Positions 15,800 to 25,313 of a stretch of 25,425 nt of DNA are shown piece after piece. The first letter of the stretch is position 1, and each line of letters starts with the position of its first letter. The stretch comes from Acanthamoeba lenticulata. Taxonomy: Eukaryota > Discosea > Longamoebia > Acanthamoebidae. The stretch is taken from the NCBI GenBank assembly GCA_002179805.1, contig NAVB01000324.1:1-25425 (forward strand). The letters are read 5' to 3'. The notes under the pieces were generated by a model. That model did not search any database. It was not told where the DNA came from and worked only from the letters and a program-made list of their open reading frames with translations. A program made the position numbers and the translations under genes.

Positions 15800-16500
15800 A
15801 GCATTCAAAGGTGATGCCTTCTGGGTGGTGAAGAGCGAGTTGCCATGGACCCGCATGACCTCTTCATGCAACGCGCTCGCATTGCTCTGGCGACGAGCCG
15901 GCGGTGTCGGTGGCCTCCTGTTCTTGGCCTTCCACGCCAGAAAGACCACCAGCTCAACGACGGCGGCGACGACCACCAGCGCAAGGGGCACGGCCACCCC
16001 CCACGGCGATCCCCGGCAAGGCGTCCGCCGAGCTGGACGAAGACGACGTGACGTTGGACGCCGCACGAAGCGTCGCGCTGCCGCTGGCCGACGGGCTGGT
16101 CGACGAGATGGGAGGCGTCGGCGAGGCCGAAGCGCTTTTGTTGGAGGACATGGGCGCGGAGGGAGATCGCGACGGGGACGCAGAGGAGGTCGAGGGGGGT
16201 GAGCGCGTGGCCTGGCTTGTCGCCGGGCTGGTCGACGGCGTCGGCGAGCCTGTCCTGGTCGGGCTTGTTGCTGTGAGACTGGCTGAAGGTGACGAAACCA
16301 GCCGGCTTGGGGTCGGGCTGACCGAGGCCGGCGATGAGGAAGAGGACGCCATGCTGGAGGCCGATGGTGTTGGCGTCGAGGATGGTGATCGAGTGCTCGA
16401 CGTGGAGGCCTGGCTCGTGGGGCTGGCACTGGGCGTCGGGCTTAAGGGAGTTGTCGGGCTGCTGGAAGGCGAAGCCGGCCACGAGCTCGACGGGCTTGCG
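15800..16500 (-). CDS. Mucin-like single-pass membrane protein, 5' incomplete
   Basis: From a 3' splice site after CCACCCTCAG (16501) the minus strand encodes about 160 residues made mostly of Ser, Thr, Pro and Ala (SSSPTTPLSPTPSASPTSQA and similar). An NVT sequon and SSSSSSADALPGIAVG follow. A run of six Gs (16001-16006) then shifts the frame. One G fewer would continue it into a strong membrane helix, VAVPLALVVVAAVVELVVFL, a basic stop-transfer WKAKNRR and a short tail. This is the layout of a type I membrane protein with an O-glycosylated stalk. All three minus frames and one plus frame are open here because of the repeats; I prefer this one because it alone leads into the helix. The signal peptide exon was not found. 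The protein end is unclear. Confidence 0.5.
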
Positions 16501-16781
16501 CTGAGGGTGGATGCAGGCGACGACGAAAGAGGGCATCAATGGCTGGCACACAAAGGATCTTCCTAAACAAATCAACTTCATGCCGTGGCCGTGCCATACT
16601 CTTGGTGTTGCGATGGAACCTCGGCCGGGCCTTCACTCTATTGGGAGCTTCCCCTGCCCATCTCTTCGTTACAGCAGGAAGCCTGGGATCAGATGGACAA
16701 GGAGGCGCGCTACCACCGGCGCTGTCAGTCATCAAGAGCCTATCATAGGTGTGATTGAGCTGCGGCTAGAGCGGGGCAAGG

Positions 16782-16853
16782 GAATATGAAAACAATTATA
16801 ATAATGTTATAATTGTTTTTTAATAGTTTCAGAAATACTGAAAAATCATATTC
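16782..16853. repeat. Nested inverted repeats forming a possible three-way junction
   Basis: The outer arms GAATATGA (16782-16789) and TCATATTC (16846-16853) enclose two hairpins. One is a 13-bp stem 16789-16801 / 16807-16819 with a 5-nt loop. The other is a 6-bp stem TTTCAG 16827-16832 / CTGAAA 16838-16843. The structure ends six bases before the 3' splice site of the TPR gene exon at 16860. Confidence 0.8.
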
Positions 16854-16859
16854 GCGCAG

Positions 16860-19050
16860 AACGTTTTGCAACAGAACGAGAACAATGACGACGCGTTGGT
16901 GGAGTACGGCAAGGCCCTGCGAGATGCTGGCCACCCGACAGACGCCCTCCACGCGTTCCTGCGGGTGCTCGTCCGCAAGCCCAACCACCCGGAGACGCGC
17001 GAACTAATCGCGCAGGTTATTCAAGCTCAGGGCGTCGATCTGGTCCGTCACCCCTTTTTCCTCGACAATCAATTTCTTCCGAAATTTTATTCATTTGCGT
17101 AAATATTTCATTATTTCGTTTTCTTTTGCGTAAAACAGGTGGAAAAAGAGCTCGCGGCGGTGCCCTCGGCGGCGGCAGCCGCTCTTGCCTTCTTGGCCAC
17201 CGTCGTCAAGGACTATGGCGGTACGCGCCTTGCCTGGCCTGGCCTTGTTCGGCTTCCTTTCCTCATGTCGTGTTTTATTGTGCTTGCGTGCCTGGCCAGC
17301 CGTCGAGGAGTCGACGCAGCTGTACTACCGGGCGCTGGCCCAGAAGCCCGCCTCGTCCTCCTACGCGCTCAACCTCGTCCACAACCTGGAGGTCCGTCCC
17401 AAACTCGCCCAGCGAGCTAGGGCTGGGTCTCGAGATGCGCGCCATGCGTGCCATGCATTCCGAGCGTGCCATGACTCACGACGTGGCCTCCCTCCCGGGC
17501 ACACAGGTGCTGAACCGGTACCAGGAAGCGTTTGACGTGGTGAAGCGCTTCTGCCGGACCAACGCCCACATGCGCGTCGGGACCGAGGGCGACGTTTCTT
17601 GCGCCGCCGTCCTGCGGCTCATCGCCGACGTCGACGACCTCGCCGCCCACTCGGCCGCCCAGCGTGTCCCGCCCTCGACAGCGGCATCGTCTTCGGGCGA
17701 CGGCCAAGACCTCGAGGCTCGGCCAAAGGACCCCAAGGCCGAGGCCAAGCCGCCCGCCGCCGCCACCGCTGCCTATGGCAAGCGGCCGCTGAGCCCTGAG
17801 GAGCTCGACCTGGCGGCCCTTTTCTTCACGCTGGCCAAGGTGCTCTTTGTCGTGGGCGCGCTCGACCTGGTCCAGGCTCTCGTCCGCCTCGTAGGCCCAG
17901 TGCGCGACGGGCGAGAGCTTCACGCGACGACCATTCGAAACGAGAACGCCTACTTTAGCTGCATCGCTCAGCTCCTGGACTACCACCGGTCCGTCCCCGG
18001 ACTGCTGTCCACTGACTCCACTTAAGGTGGTGGCTGACATGGCATACATGTGCAGACTGCCGCTTGTGGACCACAAGGTGCTGTACGTGGCGGGCGACAG
18101 CCACTGCATGACACCCGCCTGGCACACGATCGTCACGAACCACCAGGCCAAAGGCGAAGCGAGGTTGCTCCGGCCCATGCTCGTCACGGGCCTCAAGATG
18201 TGGCATCTCCGGCCAGAGAGCGTGTTCTTCCCCAAAAACAATTTTTACAACGTCGTCTCTACCAGTACGGTGGTCGGACTAGAACCCAGCTGCACTCACG
18301 TACGCGCGCGTGTTTGCGCCGATTCATAACACACACGCACACGCGCGCGCACACGCCCGCAGTTCCGCCGGGCTCGGACGTGGTGTTCCTGTTTGGCGAA
18401 ATCGACTGCCGCGAGGGCCTCGTCGTGTCGGTGGCCAAATGCCGCTACCGTGACCTCGAGGAGGGCGCCACCGTACGCGTCGATCCAACACTTTCCGTTT
18501 TATGTTCTATTTTCTTGGGCATTTTGTGACTTATTGTGTGATTTATATTTGTCAAAAGGTTACAATTCGCATATTTATTGATGTGCTGAGAGAGCTTCAA
18601 CGCAAGTACCGCTGGAACATCTACGTTCACCCGGTGGTGCCTGTTCTCAACGAAACACGGTTCGTTCTTCATACTCGCATTTTTTTAATTTTTTTTTCTA
18701 AAATTCTATTCTTCTCTTTTCTGGTTTTTGATTAATTCTGATATTTTGATCAATTTACAGATATATTGTGAAGCTTTTCAACGGAATCTACAAGAAGCAC
18801 GTCATGGAAACGCCCGGCCTCCGATGGCTGGACTTCTTCGACGACCTGCTCACACCCGACACGCAAGGTTTGTGGCTTTTTTTGGTGGTGGTGAACTTCC
18901 TCCACTCGCTGACTTGACTTCCCCCCCCAAGGGTTCAACACGGCCTACGAGCTGGACGGGACGCACATGAACCCGACTTACCTCCCGCTCCTCGAGCGGG
19001 CCTTCAACGCCAGCGTCGAGACACCCGAGCAGCACGAGGCCCGCCCTTGA
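16860..19050 (+). CDS. TPR repeat plus SGNH hydrolase-like protein, 5' incomplete
   Basis: Nine exons (16860-17042, 17139-17220, 17300-17391, 17507-17988, 18056-18264, 18363-18472, 18559-18659, 18761-18867, 18932-19050) give 494 residues with perfect phase. N-terminal helices fit tetratricopeptide repeats (ALVEYGKALRDAGHPTDALH, then ESTQLYYRALAQKP), which bind partner proteins. An Ala/Pro-rich linker follows. The C-terminal half looks like an SGNH hydrolase: VLYVAGDSHC (Ser about 295), FLFGEIDCREG (about 359-367) and ELDGTHMNPTY (Asp 464, His 467). Such enzymes cleave or transfer esters, but the substrate here is unknown. The SGNH Asn block (G-x-N-D) is replaced by GEIDC. At least one exon upstream of 16860 is missing; MDKEARYHRRCQS near 16692-16730 is a candidate. 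It ends 71 bp from the oppositely oriented ALDH gene. Confidence 0.85.
18330..18357. repeat. CA/CG-rich microsatellite in an intron
   Basis: An alternating purine-pyrimidine run (ACACACGCACACGCGCGCG...) forms most of the intron at 18265-18362 of the TPR-SGNH gene. It is suited to Z-DNA formation. Confidence 0.8.
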
Positions 19051-19093
19051 TTTTAAATTGTGGAAAAAAAATGGCGTTTAAATGTCTTCTTTC

Positions 19094-19099
19094 TTTATT
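19094..19099 (-). terminator. Poly(A) signal of the ALDH gene
   Basis: AATAAA on the minus strand, 22 nt past the ALDH stop codon, in the 71-bp spacer between the convergent genes. Confidence 0.6.
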
Positions 19100-19121
19100 T
19101 GTAGAGCCGGACGGTCCACTG

Positions 19122-21122
19122 TCAGTCGAGGGCGACGCAGATGGACTTGTGCTCCAGGTAGTTGTGGAGGCCCTCCTCGCCCAGCTCGCGCCCGATGCCG
19201 GACTCCTTGAACCCGCCAAAGGGCAGCGAAGCCTCCAGCACGTTGTAGCCTGCACGTTCGTGGTGTCATGGGTGAGTAGGCAAAACTTGGTGCGTATACA
19301 GGTAATATTCCTTCGACAGCTCGTACAGTTGACCCACACGATGCCGGCCTGAAGAGCTTGAGAGATGTGGAGGTACTTCTTGATGTCCCTGCACGTGTGA
19401 CGTTGTTAGTCTTTGTTTTCCAGTATTCCAGCGAGAAAGGAAGCGCACTGGGTAAAAACGGAGCCGCCGAGACCGTAGTTGGTGGCGTTGGCCTTCTCGA
19501 TGGCCTCGTCAATCGCTGCGGAAGATGGTTCGAGATTGATCGAAAGATTCAAAGTAGGCTGATGCAGTGGATGACGTACATGAGAATTTCTCGACGACCA
19601 GGACCGGGCCAAAGATCTCCTCCTTGGAGATGCGCATGTTGTCGTCCACGTCGGCGAAGATGGTGGGCGCGATGAACCATCCCTTGTCGCCCACGCGATA
19701 GCCGCCGGCGACCAGCTTCGCGCCTTCGTCCTTGCCGACTTTGAAATAGTCCATGATGCGCTCAAACTGCTCCTCATCGATGACCGGGCCTTGCTCGGTC
19801 TCGTCGTTGAACGGGTTGCCGACCTTGCGCTGCTCGGCCAACTCGCCCAACTGCACCTTTCAAGGTCAGTCCACGGTGTCGAGTGTCGGGACCGTGGATG
19901 TGGCACACGCACCCGCTTGATGAACTTGTCGTAGATGGTGTCCTGGACGAGGAGTCGCGTGCCGGCGCAGCAGCACTGGCCGGCGTTCATGTAGACGCCT
20001 TCGAGCGACGTAGCTACGGTCTTCTCGAAATCGCAGTCATCCAGCACGATGTTGGGGCTTTTACCGCCGAGCTCGAGCGTCGTGCGCTTGAGGTTGCTGT
20101 AGCAAACAGGGTCGCCCGTCAACTGCAGCCTCGGCTGTGGCGTTCAACGCGACAACGTGCAGAGGTACCTCTTGGCGGCGTATTTGAGGACTTTGCGGCC
20201 GACGGCCGTAGAGCCGGTGAAGGCCACCTTGGCCACGTCCATGTGACAAGCCAGGGCTTTGCCGATCTCGCTGCCGTGGCCGGGGAGAATGTTGACGACG
20301 CCCGGCGGGAAGCCGGCCTCGATGATCAACTGGCCAACGAACAGGGCCGAGAGCGGCGTCTTGTCCGAGGGCTTGAGCACAACTGTGCATCCGGCGGCCA
20401 GTGCCGGGCCAAGCTTCCACGCCTGCATGACCAGAGGGAACTGCCCGACAAACGGTCAGCAGTCCAGATGGACTGGAAATTCCTACAGGCTGGCGAGCCG
20501 CACATTCCACGGAATGATGGAGCCCACAACGCCGACCGGCTGCAGGATCGAGTAGGAATGGAAGGGCCCGGTCACGGGGATCGTCTTGCCCTGAATCTTG
20601 TCGGCCCAGCCTGTGAATTCCCGATGTCAGCAATTGCCAACGAAACGATGAACCAATCACCCGCGTGCCTGCGTAGTAGCGATAGGTGTTGATGGTGAGC
20701 GGCAGGTCGAACTTCATGGTGTGCGTGCTGTAGGGCTTTCCGTTGTCCAGCGACTCGAGTGCGGCGATCTCTTCCTTGTGTTGCTCGACCAGGTCAGCCA
20801 ACTTGTTGAGCAGCCTTGCCCGCTCGAAGCCCGTCGTCTTTGACCAGGACTTGAAGGCCTCTTTGGCGGCTTGCACGGCCCGGTCGACGTCCTCTGCGTG
20901 GGCTTCCGCGACATCACAGATCTTTTCTTCCGTGGCTGGGTTGTAGGTGGCGAACGTCTTGCCTGACTTGGCGTCTACCCACTTGTTGTTGATCAGAAGC
21001 TTGGTCTTGAGTCTGTCGGTTGGTGGTTGCTTGTCTTGGGGAATCTTCAGTTTAGCATCAAACAACTTGACTGGACCGCTTGCGGCCGCTTGATCGGAGC
21101 GTTGTGGTGTCTTGGTAGCCAT
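19122..21122 (-). CDS. Aldehyde dehydrogenase (NAD-type, ALDH1/2-like), 516 aa
   Basis: It oxidises aldehydes to carboxylic acids with NAD(P)+. Exons on the minus strand are 20669-21122, 20504-20610, 20169-20440, 19913-20096, 19580-19856, 19449-19515, 19327-19388 and 19122-19249, 1551 nt in all. The start at 21122 ([11 protein letters not shown]) is chosen because the family core begins soon after ([20 protein letters not shown]). Key parts are PWN (about 185-187), [19 protein letters not shown] with general base Glu286 and [11 protein letters not shown] with nucleophile Cys320. EEIFGPV and [10 protein letters not shown] follow. The Glu-Cys spacing of 34 equals that of human ALDH2 (268/302). 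The length is normal, with no mitochondrial presequence evident and no peroxisomal tail (ends CVALD). The first intron uses a GC donor. The gene appears functional. Confidence 0.93.
20611..20668 (-). other. GC-AG intron in the ALDH gene
   Basis: The join YYA-G-WADK needs GCA|G...GC TGG, so the 5' site reads CAG|GCACGC and the 3' site ATTCACAG. A GT donor nearby (CGG|GTGATT) would break the frame. GC donors are a known minor class of the major spliceosome. Confidence 0.75.
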
Positions 21123-21960
21123 GTGTGTTGAAGCGTGAATGTGCACTCTCAGGTCAGGCCTCCATTAAATCGGCCCAGAGGAAATGATGACTGCCTGCAG
21201 ACGACACACGGAAGAGTGGCTACACAAAAGAAACCGAAAATTCAAACTTGGATTTCCAACTCGGCGACTTTGCCTCTGGGCTCAGGCCTTCCGTGTGTGA
21301 GCCACGAGTCTGTTGTGTGGTAGTGGCCGTGGCTGGGCCTTTAAACGCAAAATCCTTATCAGGCTTGTTCCCGGGCAGTATCTCATCTGATGAACTCGTG
21401 TACTGACGGGTCTCCGTAGACTACGGCCCCCGACCTCGTTGTCGACATCGCCCTTACGCCATCGCAGCAAGGCCAATCAAGAAATAGTGGACGCCCAGCA
21501 GACCTTTGGCCAAGCCGCAGTGCTGATGCTCAGTTCGACGATCGAATCAGATGGCCGATGACTAAAAAGCCTTGAGCGGCGCCGGTGCTCGTGAAGCGCT
21601 TGCCCACAAGGAGGGCCGCAGCAGGTCCAAGGACAGCGACGATGACGACGAGAGGCTCATGCGTAATGCAACAACGTTTGGTCGATTTGGCGGGCGATAG
21701 GAAGAGCGATAAGGCTGATGATAGAAACTTGTGTAGTGTTGCTCCGCCAGCCCGAGAGCATCTCAGGGCCAGTGGTGTCTTCTGTGTACGCCATCGACGC
21801 CCCGACCTTCATGTTGGTATTTTTCATTAATGCATCTCTACCTTTGTGTCACCGGAAGCTCCGTAATTGGCTGCACAGTCGGACAAAGCCACCGCTGAAA
21901 AGCGGCCGCTCAGCTGAACCCCTCAGGGCGACCACTCTTCCATAATCCGCCACCACCAGC
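21123..21960. other. Spacer between divergent genes, remnants only
   Basis: This holds the ALDH and pectate-lyase-like gene promoters. Minus-strand fragments such as LLVGKRFTSTGAAQGFLVIG (about 21540-21610) and LLGVHYFLIGLAAMA (about 21465-21510) are hydrophobic and separated by stops. They could be traces of a membrane protein gene. No TATA box is obvious. Confidence 0.35.
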
Positions 21961-23892
21961 ATGCCTGCCCAAGCAGCGTCCACTGCACGCGCTTACCTAC
22001 GCTTTTGGCCGCTCTTGCTGCTGGTGGCATGCAGCAGCACGGCATTGGCCGGCACACCACCCACTTCAGCGCGCGCCTTGTGGTCCCCTCTTTCCGTGCT
22101 CAACGTCACCAACCCCATGGACTTTGGTGCTGTAGGCGATGGAGTTGCAAACGACTACCAGGTTTGCCATCATCTCCAACTCCTTCTTCTCGCGAGCCAT
22201 GCGAGCTCACCAAAACTTTCATTTTATGACCAGGCTCTAGTTGCAGCAATCAACGCGTTGAGCAATGACGGAGGGATTGTGTACCTGCCAAAAGGGAAAT
22301 CGTTCATGAAACCTCAGAAGCTGCTCATCACCAAGCCGCACGTAAAGTTGTGGAGTCCGAACCAGCAAGCTGAAATCTTCGGGGCCATCACCGGGTCGGA
22401 AACACAATCGCTCAGCTGGCAATACACAACATGGGGAGGTGCGTTCGGTCTGCGCCTTCGGTCCAACGCTACGGCAAGAGGAGGATCAGCTCCTGGAGGG
22501 CGCTATGATCACTTCCTTCATGTCATGAACTCCACCAACTTTGAGGCATGTGGAGTGGAGGTGAATGGTACTGTCCTCATTGCCAGGCAATCAGTACTAC
22601 CTTGGCTTGATTCAGCTCTTGACCCGAACCCACGTCTTCGCTCCTGCAGGGTCGAACGCCGTAGGCATCTTTCTTGAGCGCTCTTCATCTCGTCTTTTCA
22701 TTGAGGGCAATGCTGTCAAGTGGACCTATGCTGATCATATCCACCACGCTTCTGCCACTACATGGTCGTGGGTGTGGGGCAATCACCTTCTCAACGGACC
22801 CCCCAGGTACTTCTTCATCTTCTTTTATTAATATATATCTTAATTGGGAAATTACCAATTTATCTTGGTATTGCTTTGTGCAGTGATGGAGACGATGGAG
22901 TTGCCGCGGTCACGTATGGCGTCAACAGCACTCGCTGCTCAGACATGGAGTGGTTCGAGAACATCAAGATGGGCCACCCCGTCGCCTGGGCGCGAGGCTA
23001 CGCTGTGGTCGGTGGTGATCGCATCAACATCCACCACAACTGGGCCCTGAACACGAGCGTGGCGGGTCTCTACGTCAGTGCAGAAGGAGCCTACAACTCT
23101 GCCGGCGACTCCGACATCCAGGCTTCCAACAACTGGCTCTACCAGGTCTCTCTGGGCAAGAACATGGCAGCCATCCTGATCAACGGAGCAAACGCCCTGG
23201 TCAACAACGTCACCTTGACCAACAACGTTGTGGTCAGCCAGGTGCAGCCCTACAGGGCGTCCGGCATGCTGGAAAACATCGTCAACGTCAACATGTCCAC
23301 GAACTTCTCCGACCTGCCACAGCCAATTCCGAGCCCGTCGGACATCAAGACCAAGGACACGTCCATCCTACGTACACGCGACACTTCCTTCGTGGACGAC
23401 GTGTATCGCAATGGCCTTTACCGAATTCATGTACGTGAGTCGCCTTCAAGCGACCAGGAGTTGGCGTTCGAGCAGCGCTTCGAGTACGTCATGCGCGGGT
23501 CCAAGGCAGCACTCTCAACACTCCTGGACCGACTCGAGAACCATAGTACTCTCGCAGAGGTGGTGTGCGTCGTGGCCCACCTGAACGACACGACACCAAA
23601 CAGCGGCAGCCGCGAAGAGGTCGAGTATGCAGTATTCCTGAGCGCAGTCCCCCTGGAGGTCAGACTTGACAGCGGCGTCCGCGGCGTTACCTTCGAAGAG
23701 TTGCGCGCAGGAGACCTCAGTGGTGAGCTCTCAGGCCTATGGGATCTGCTTGACGACCCCTTTGCCGAAGACCAGGCGCAGTGCTTTGGCCGAATCAATC
23801 GTCTGGCCAGCAGCAGTGCAAACGCGATATCTCTCCACTCTCTTATGACAATCTTGTTCCTTGCCCTGTTGCTGCCTCTTATGGTGGCTTGA
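21961..23892 (+). CDS. Secreted pectate-lyase-like beta-helix protein, probably GPI-anchored, 566 aa
   Basis: Four exons (21961-22161, 22234-22567, 22650-22806, 22884-23892) join in phase. The signal peptide is RFWPLLLLVACSSTALAG. The block VTNPMDFGAVGDGVANDYQ followed by GGIVYLPKGKSF is the standard start of pectate-lyase-superfamily (PF12708-type) right-handed beta-helix proteins. Helix rungs follow, such as GVEVNGSNAVGIFLERSSS, and GGDRINIHHNWALNTSVAGL. Members act on polysaccharides, but sequence alone does not give the substrate. There are several N-x-S/T sites. The last 250 residues lack rung character and end in SSSANAISLHSLMTILFLAL, then LLPLMVA, a small-residue site plus hydrophobic tail as in GPI signals. 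A cell-surface carbohydrate-active or adhesive role is likely. Confidence 0.85.
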
Positions 23893-24377
23893 AGATGAAA
23901 AACTGCGTTCCTTGTACATGACGTTCTCGCCAAGCCTTGGCCGGGTTAAGCGTGTCACGCTGACGTCAGCATCGCGTCTTAAGGAAATCTCCTAATCCCA
24001 AGCCTAACTTGCAGAAACCGCGGAAATGCATCTGCCACTGCCGCGGCATGTCGCCGGCGGCTCAGCAACAAGTTCGTGAGTTCGCCACAGTTGTCGATAA
24101 CGGTCCTGGCCGGCCCAAGCACTGACTCAATTGCCGCCGTGGTTGGGACGCTGTTGGGACCCGGCCATGGGGACATTGCTGGCCACACGGAGGTCGCGCC
24201 TGACGCGCCTCTCTGACAACTAACTGCGGACGACGACCCTGTTCCCTGCCCACTTGCACACACGGCGCGTGCTGGCCGCTCGCAGCCTATTTAGTTTGTT
24301 ATTCGCACCTGCCCTTTAAACATCATCCGCCCATCACTCCTCTCACTCTCTTTTTTTTTGCACACTTCAACCTCACC
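23893..24377. promoter_or_regulatory. Upstream region of the glutamate synthase gene
   Basis: No gene is seen. A 12-bp palindrome GCTGACGTCAGC (23959-23970) contains a CRE-like TGACGTCA. A pyrimidine-rich stretch with CTTTAAAC at about 24313 and a long C/T run precedes the ATG and may hold the transcription start. These are suggestions from sequence only. Confidence 0.35.
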
Positions 24378-25280
24378 ATGCAGAGTCAGCCAGAGCAGCA
24401 CCAGCAGCGGTACTTCTCCAGTTCCCTCCCTTCACTGGGCCTCACTTCACCCAAAGTCATGTCTCACTCCGTCTTCCTTCTCCTTCCTTCCCCAATTCAC
24501 TCTGCAGCTCGCAGCAGAGCGACAACTACGAGATGGAGATGGAGAGGGACTGGGTGACCGGCTTCCCGCGCCCAAAGGTGCCCACTATGTGGAGCCCGGA
24601 GCTGGAGCGCGACAGCTGCGGCGTTGCGCTCGTGGCCAACGTGAGCGGCGAGCCATCGCACTCGATCGTGGACGACGCCTTGCTGGCCCTCAGCCGCATG
24701 GCCCACCGCGGGGCCAAGGGCTGCGACAACGCCGTGGACGGTGTGGGCATCCTGCTGGCCCTGCCTCACGCCTTCTTCCAGGCGTGCGAGGACGTGGAGT
24801 GGGTCGAGGAAGCCCCCTCCACCGCTACACGAGACGACAACTGCGCAGGAGGAGAGGAGCAGCCACCATTGGTCTCGTCGACCTCTCCATCAACGCCTTC
24901 AGGTCGACCACTTCTCCGACCGGGCGGCTACGCCGTCGGCATGGTGTTCCTCGCGCAAGAGGCTGAGGAACGACGACAGTCCCAGCGCCTGATTGAGCGC
25001 CTGGTGCACCAGCCAGAGCTCGGGCTACGGTTCCTCGGGTGGCGCCAGGTTCCCGTTGAACCCTCCGTGGTAGGCAGCGGGACATCAGCTGGCAAGCACA
25101 CGTCAAGCGTCAGCCACACTTCTCCCTCGGTCTGGCAATTTTTCGTCACCAGCAGGGAGAACTCGTGCACGATTTCCGATTCTGCGGAATTCGAGCGCGT
25201 TTTGTACAATCTCACCAAAGACATCGAAAAATTGGGCCGCAAGGCTGAAGATGGGCCGGACACTGGGTCGCCACAGCAAG
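24378..25280 (+). CDS. Glutamate synthase, N-terminal glutaminase domain (partial)
   Basis: GOGAT makes two glutamates from glutamine and 2-oxoglutarate. Exon 1 (24378-24409, MQSQPEQHQQ) and exon 2 (24508-25280) join in phase. ELERDSCGVALVANVSGEPS matches the start of the class II amidotransferase domain, with nucleophile Cys48 that becomes the N-terminus after removal of a 47-residue propeptide. ALSRMAHRGAKGCDN, VDGVGILLALP, YAVGMVFLAQEAEE and LGLRFLGWRQVPVE follow the family order. A Ser/Gly/Pro-rich insert lies between FFQACEDVEW and GGYAVG. Full enzymes are 1500-2200 residues, so most of the gene is beyond the window. The exon ends CAA G|GTACAT. Whether the electron donor is NADH or ferredoxin cannot be told. 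Confidence 0.88.
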
Positions 25281-25291
25281 GTACATGTACA

Positions 25292-25313
25292 TGTACAATC
25301 TCACCAAAGACAT
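25292..25313 (+). repeat. 22-bp copy of exon sequence in the glutamate synthase intron
   Basis: TGTACAATCTCACCAAAGAC (22 bp in all) repeats 25203-25224 of exon 2 exactly. A 19-bp tandem pair follows at 25324-25342 and 25343-25361 (TTCAGTGGAGTTCA...), then T-rich runs broken by single Gs to the window end. Confidence 0.85.

Noticed and set aside
15904..16566. Plus-strand frame rich in Gly, Val, Glu and Asp (220 codons)
   Set aside because: Mirror of the Ser/Thr/Pro-rich stalk codons on the minus strand. It has no motif or anchor.
15805..16581. Minus-strand frame of 258 codons (MKLICLGRSFVCQPLMPSF...)
   Set aside because: Overlaps the stalk in another phase. Its apparent normality comes from the TCN/CCN/ACN repeats, and it does not lead into the membrane helix.
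17417..18241. Long minus-strand frame of 274 codons
   Set aside because: Antisense to TPR-SGNH exons and introns that splice in phase on the plus strand with clear SGNH motifs.
20061..21146. ALDH first exon read on to 20061 as one 361-codon frame
   Set aside because: Family sequence stops at YYAG. The remainder is intron and out-of-frame exon translation.
22838..22866. Short AT-rich inverted repeat (AATTGGGAAATTACCAATT) in a pectate-lyase-like gene intron
   Set aside because: Short imperfect palindrome in AT-rich intron sequence, not beyond expectation.
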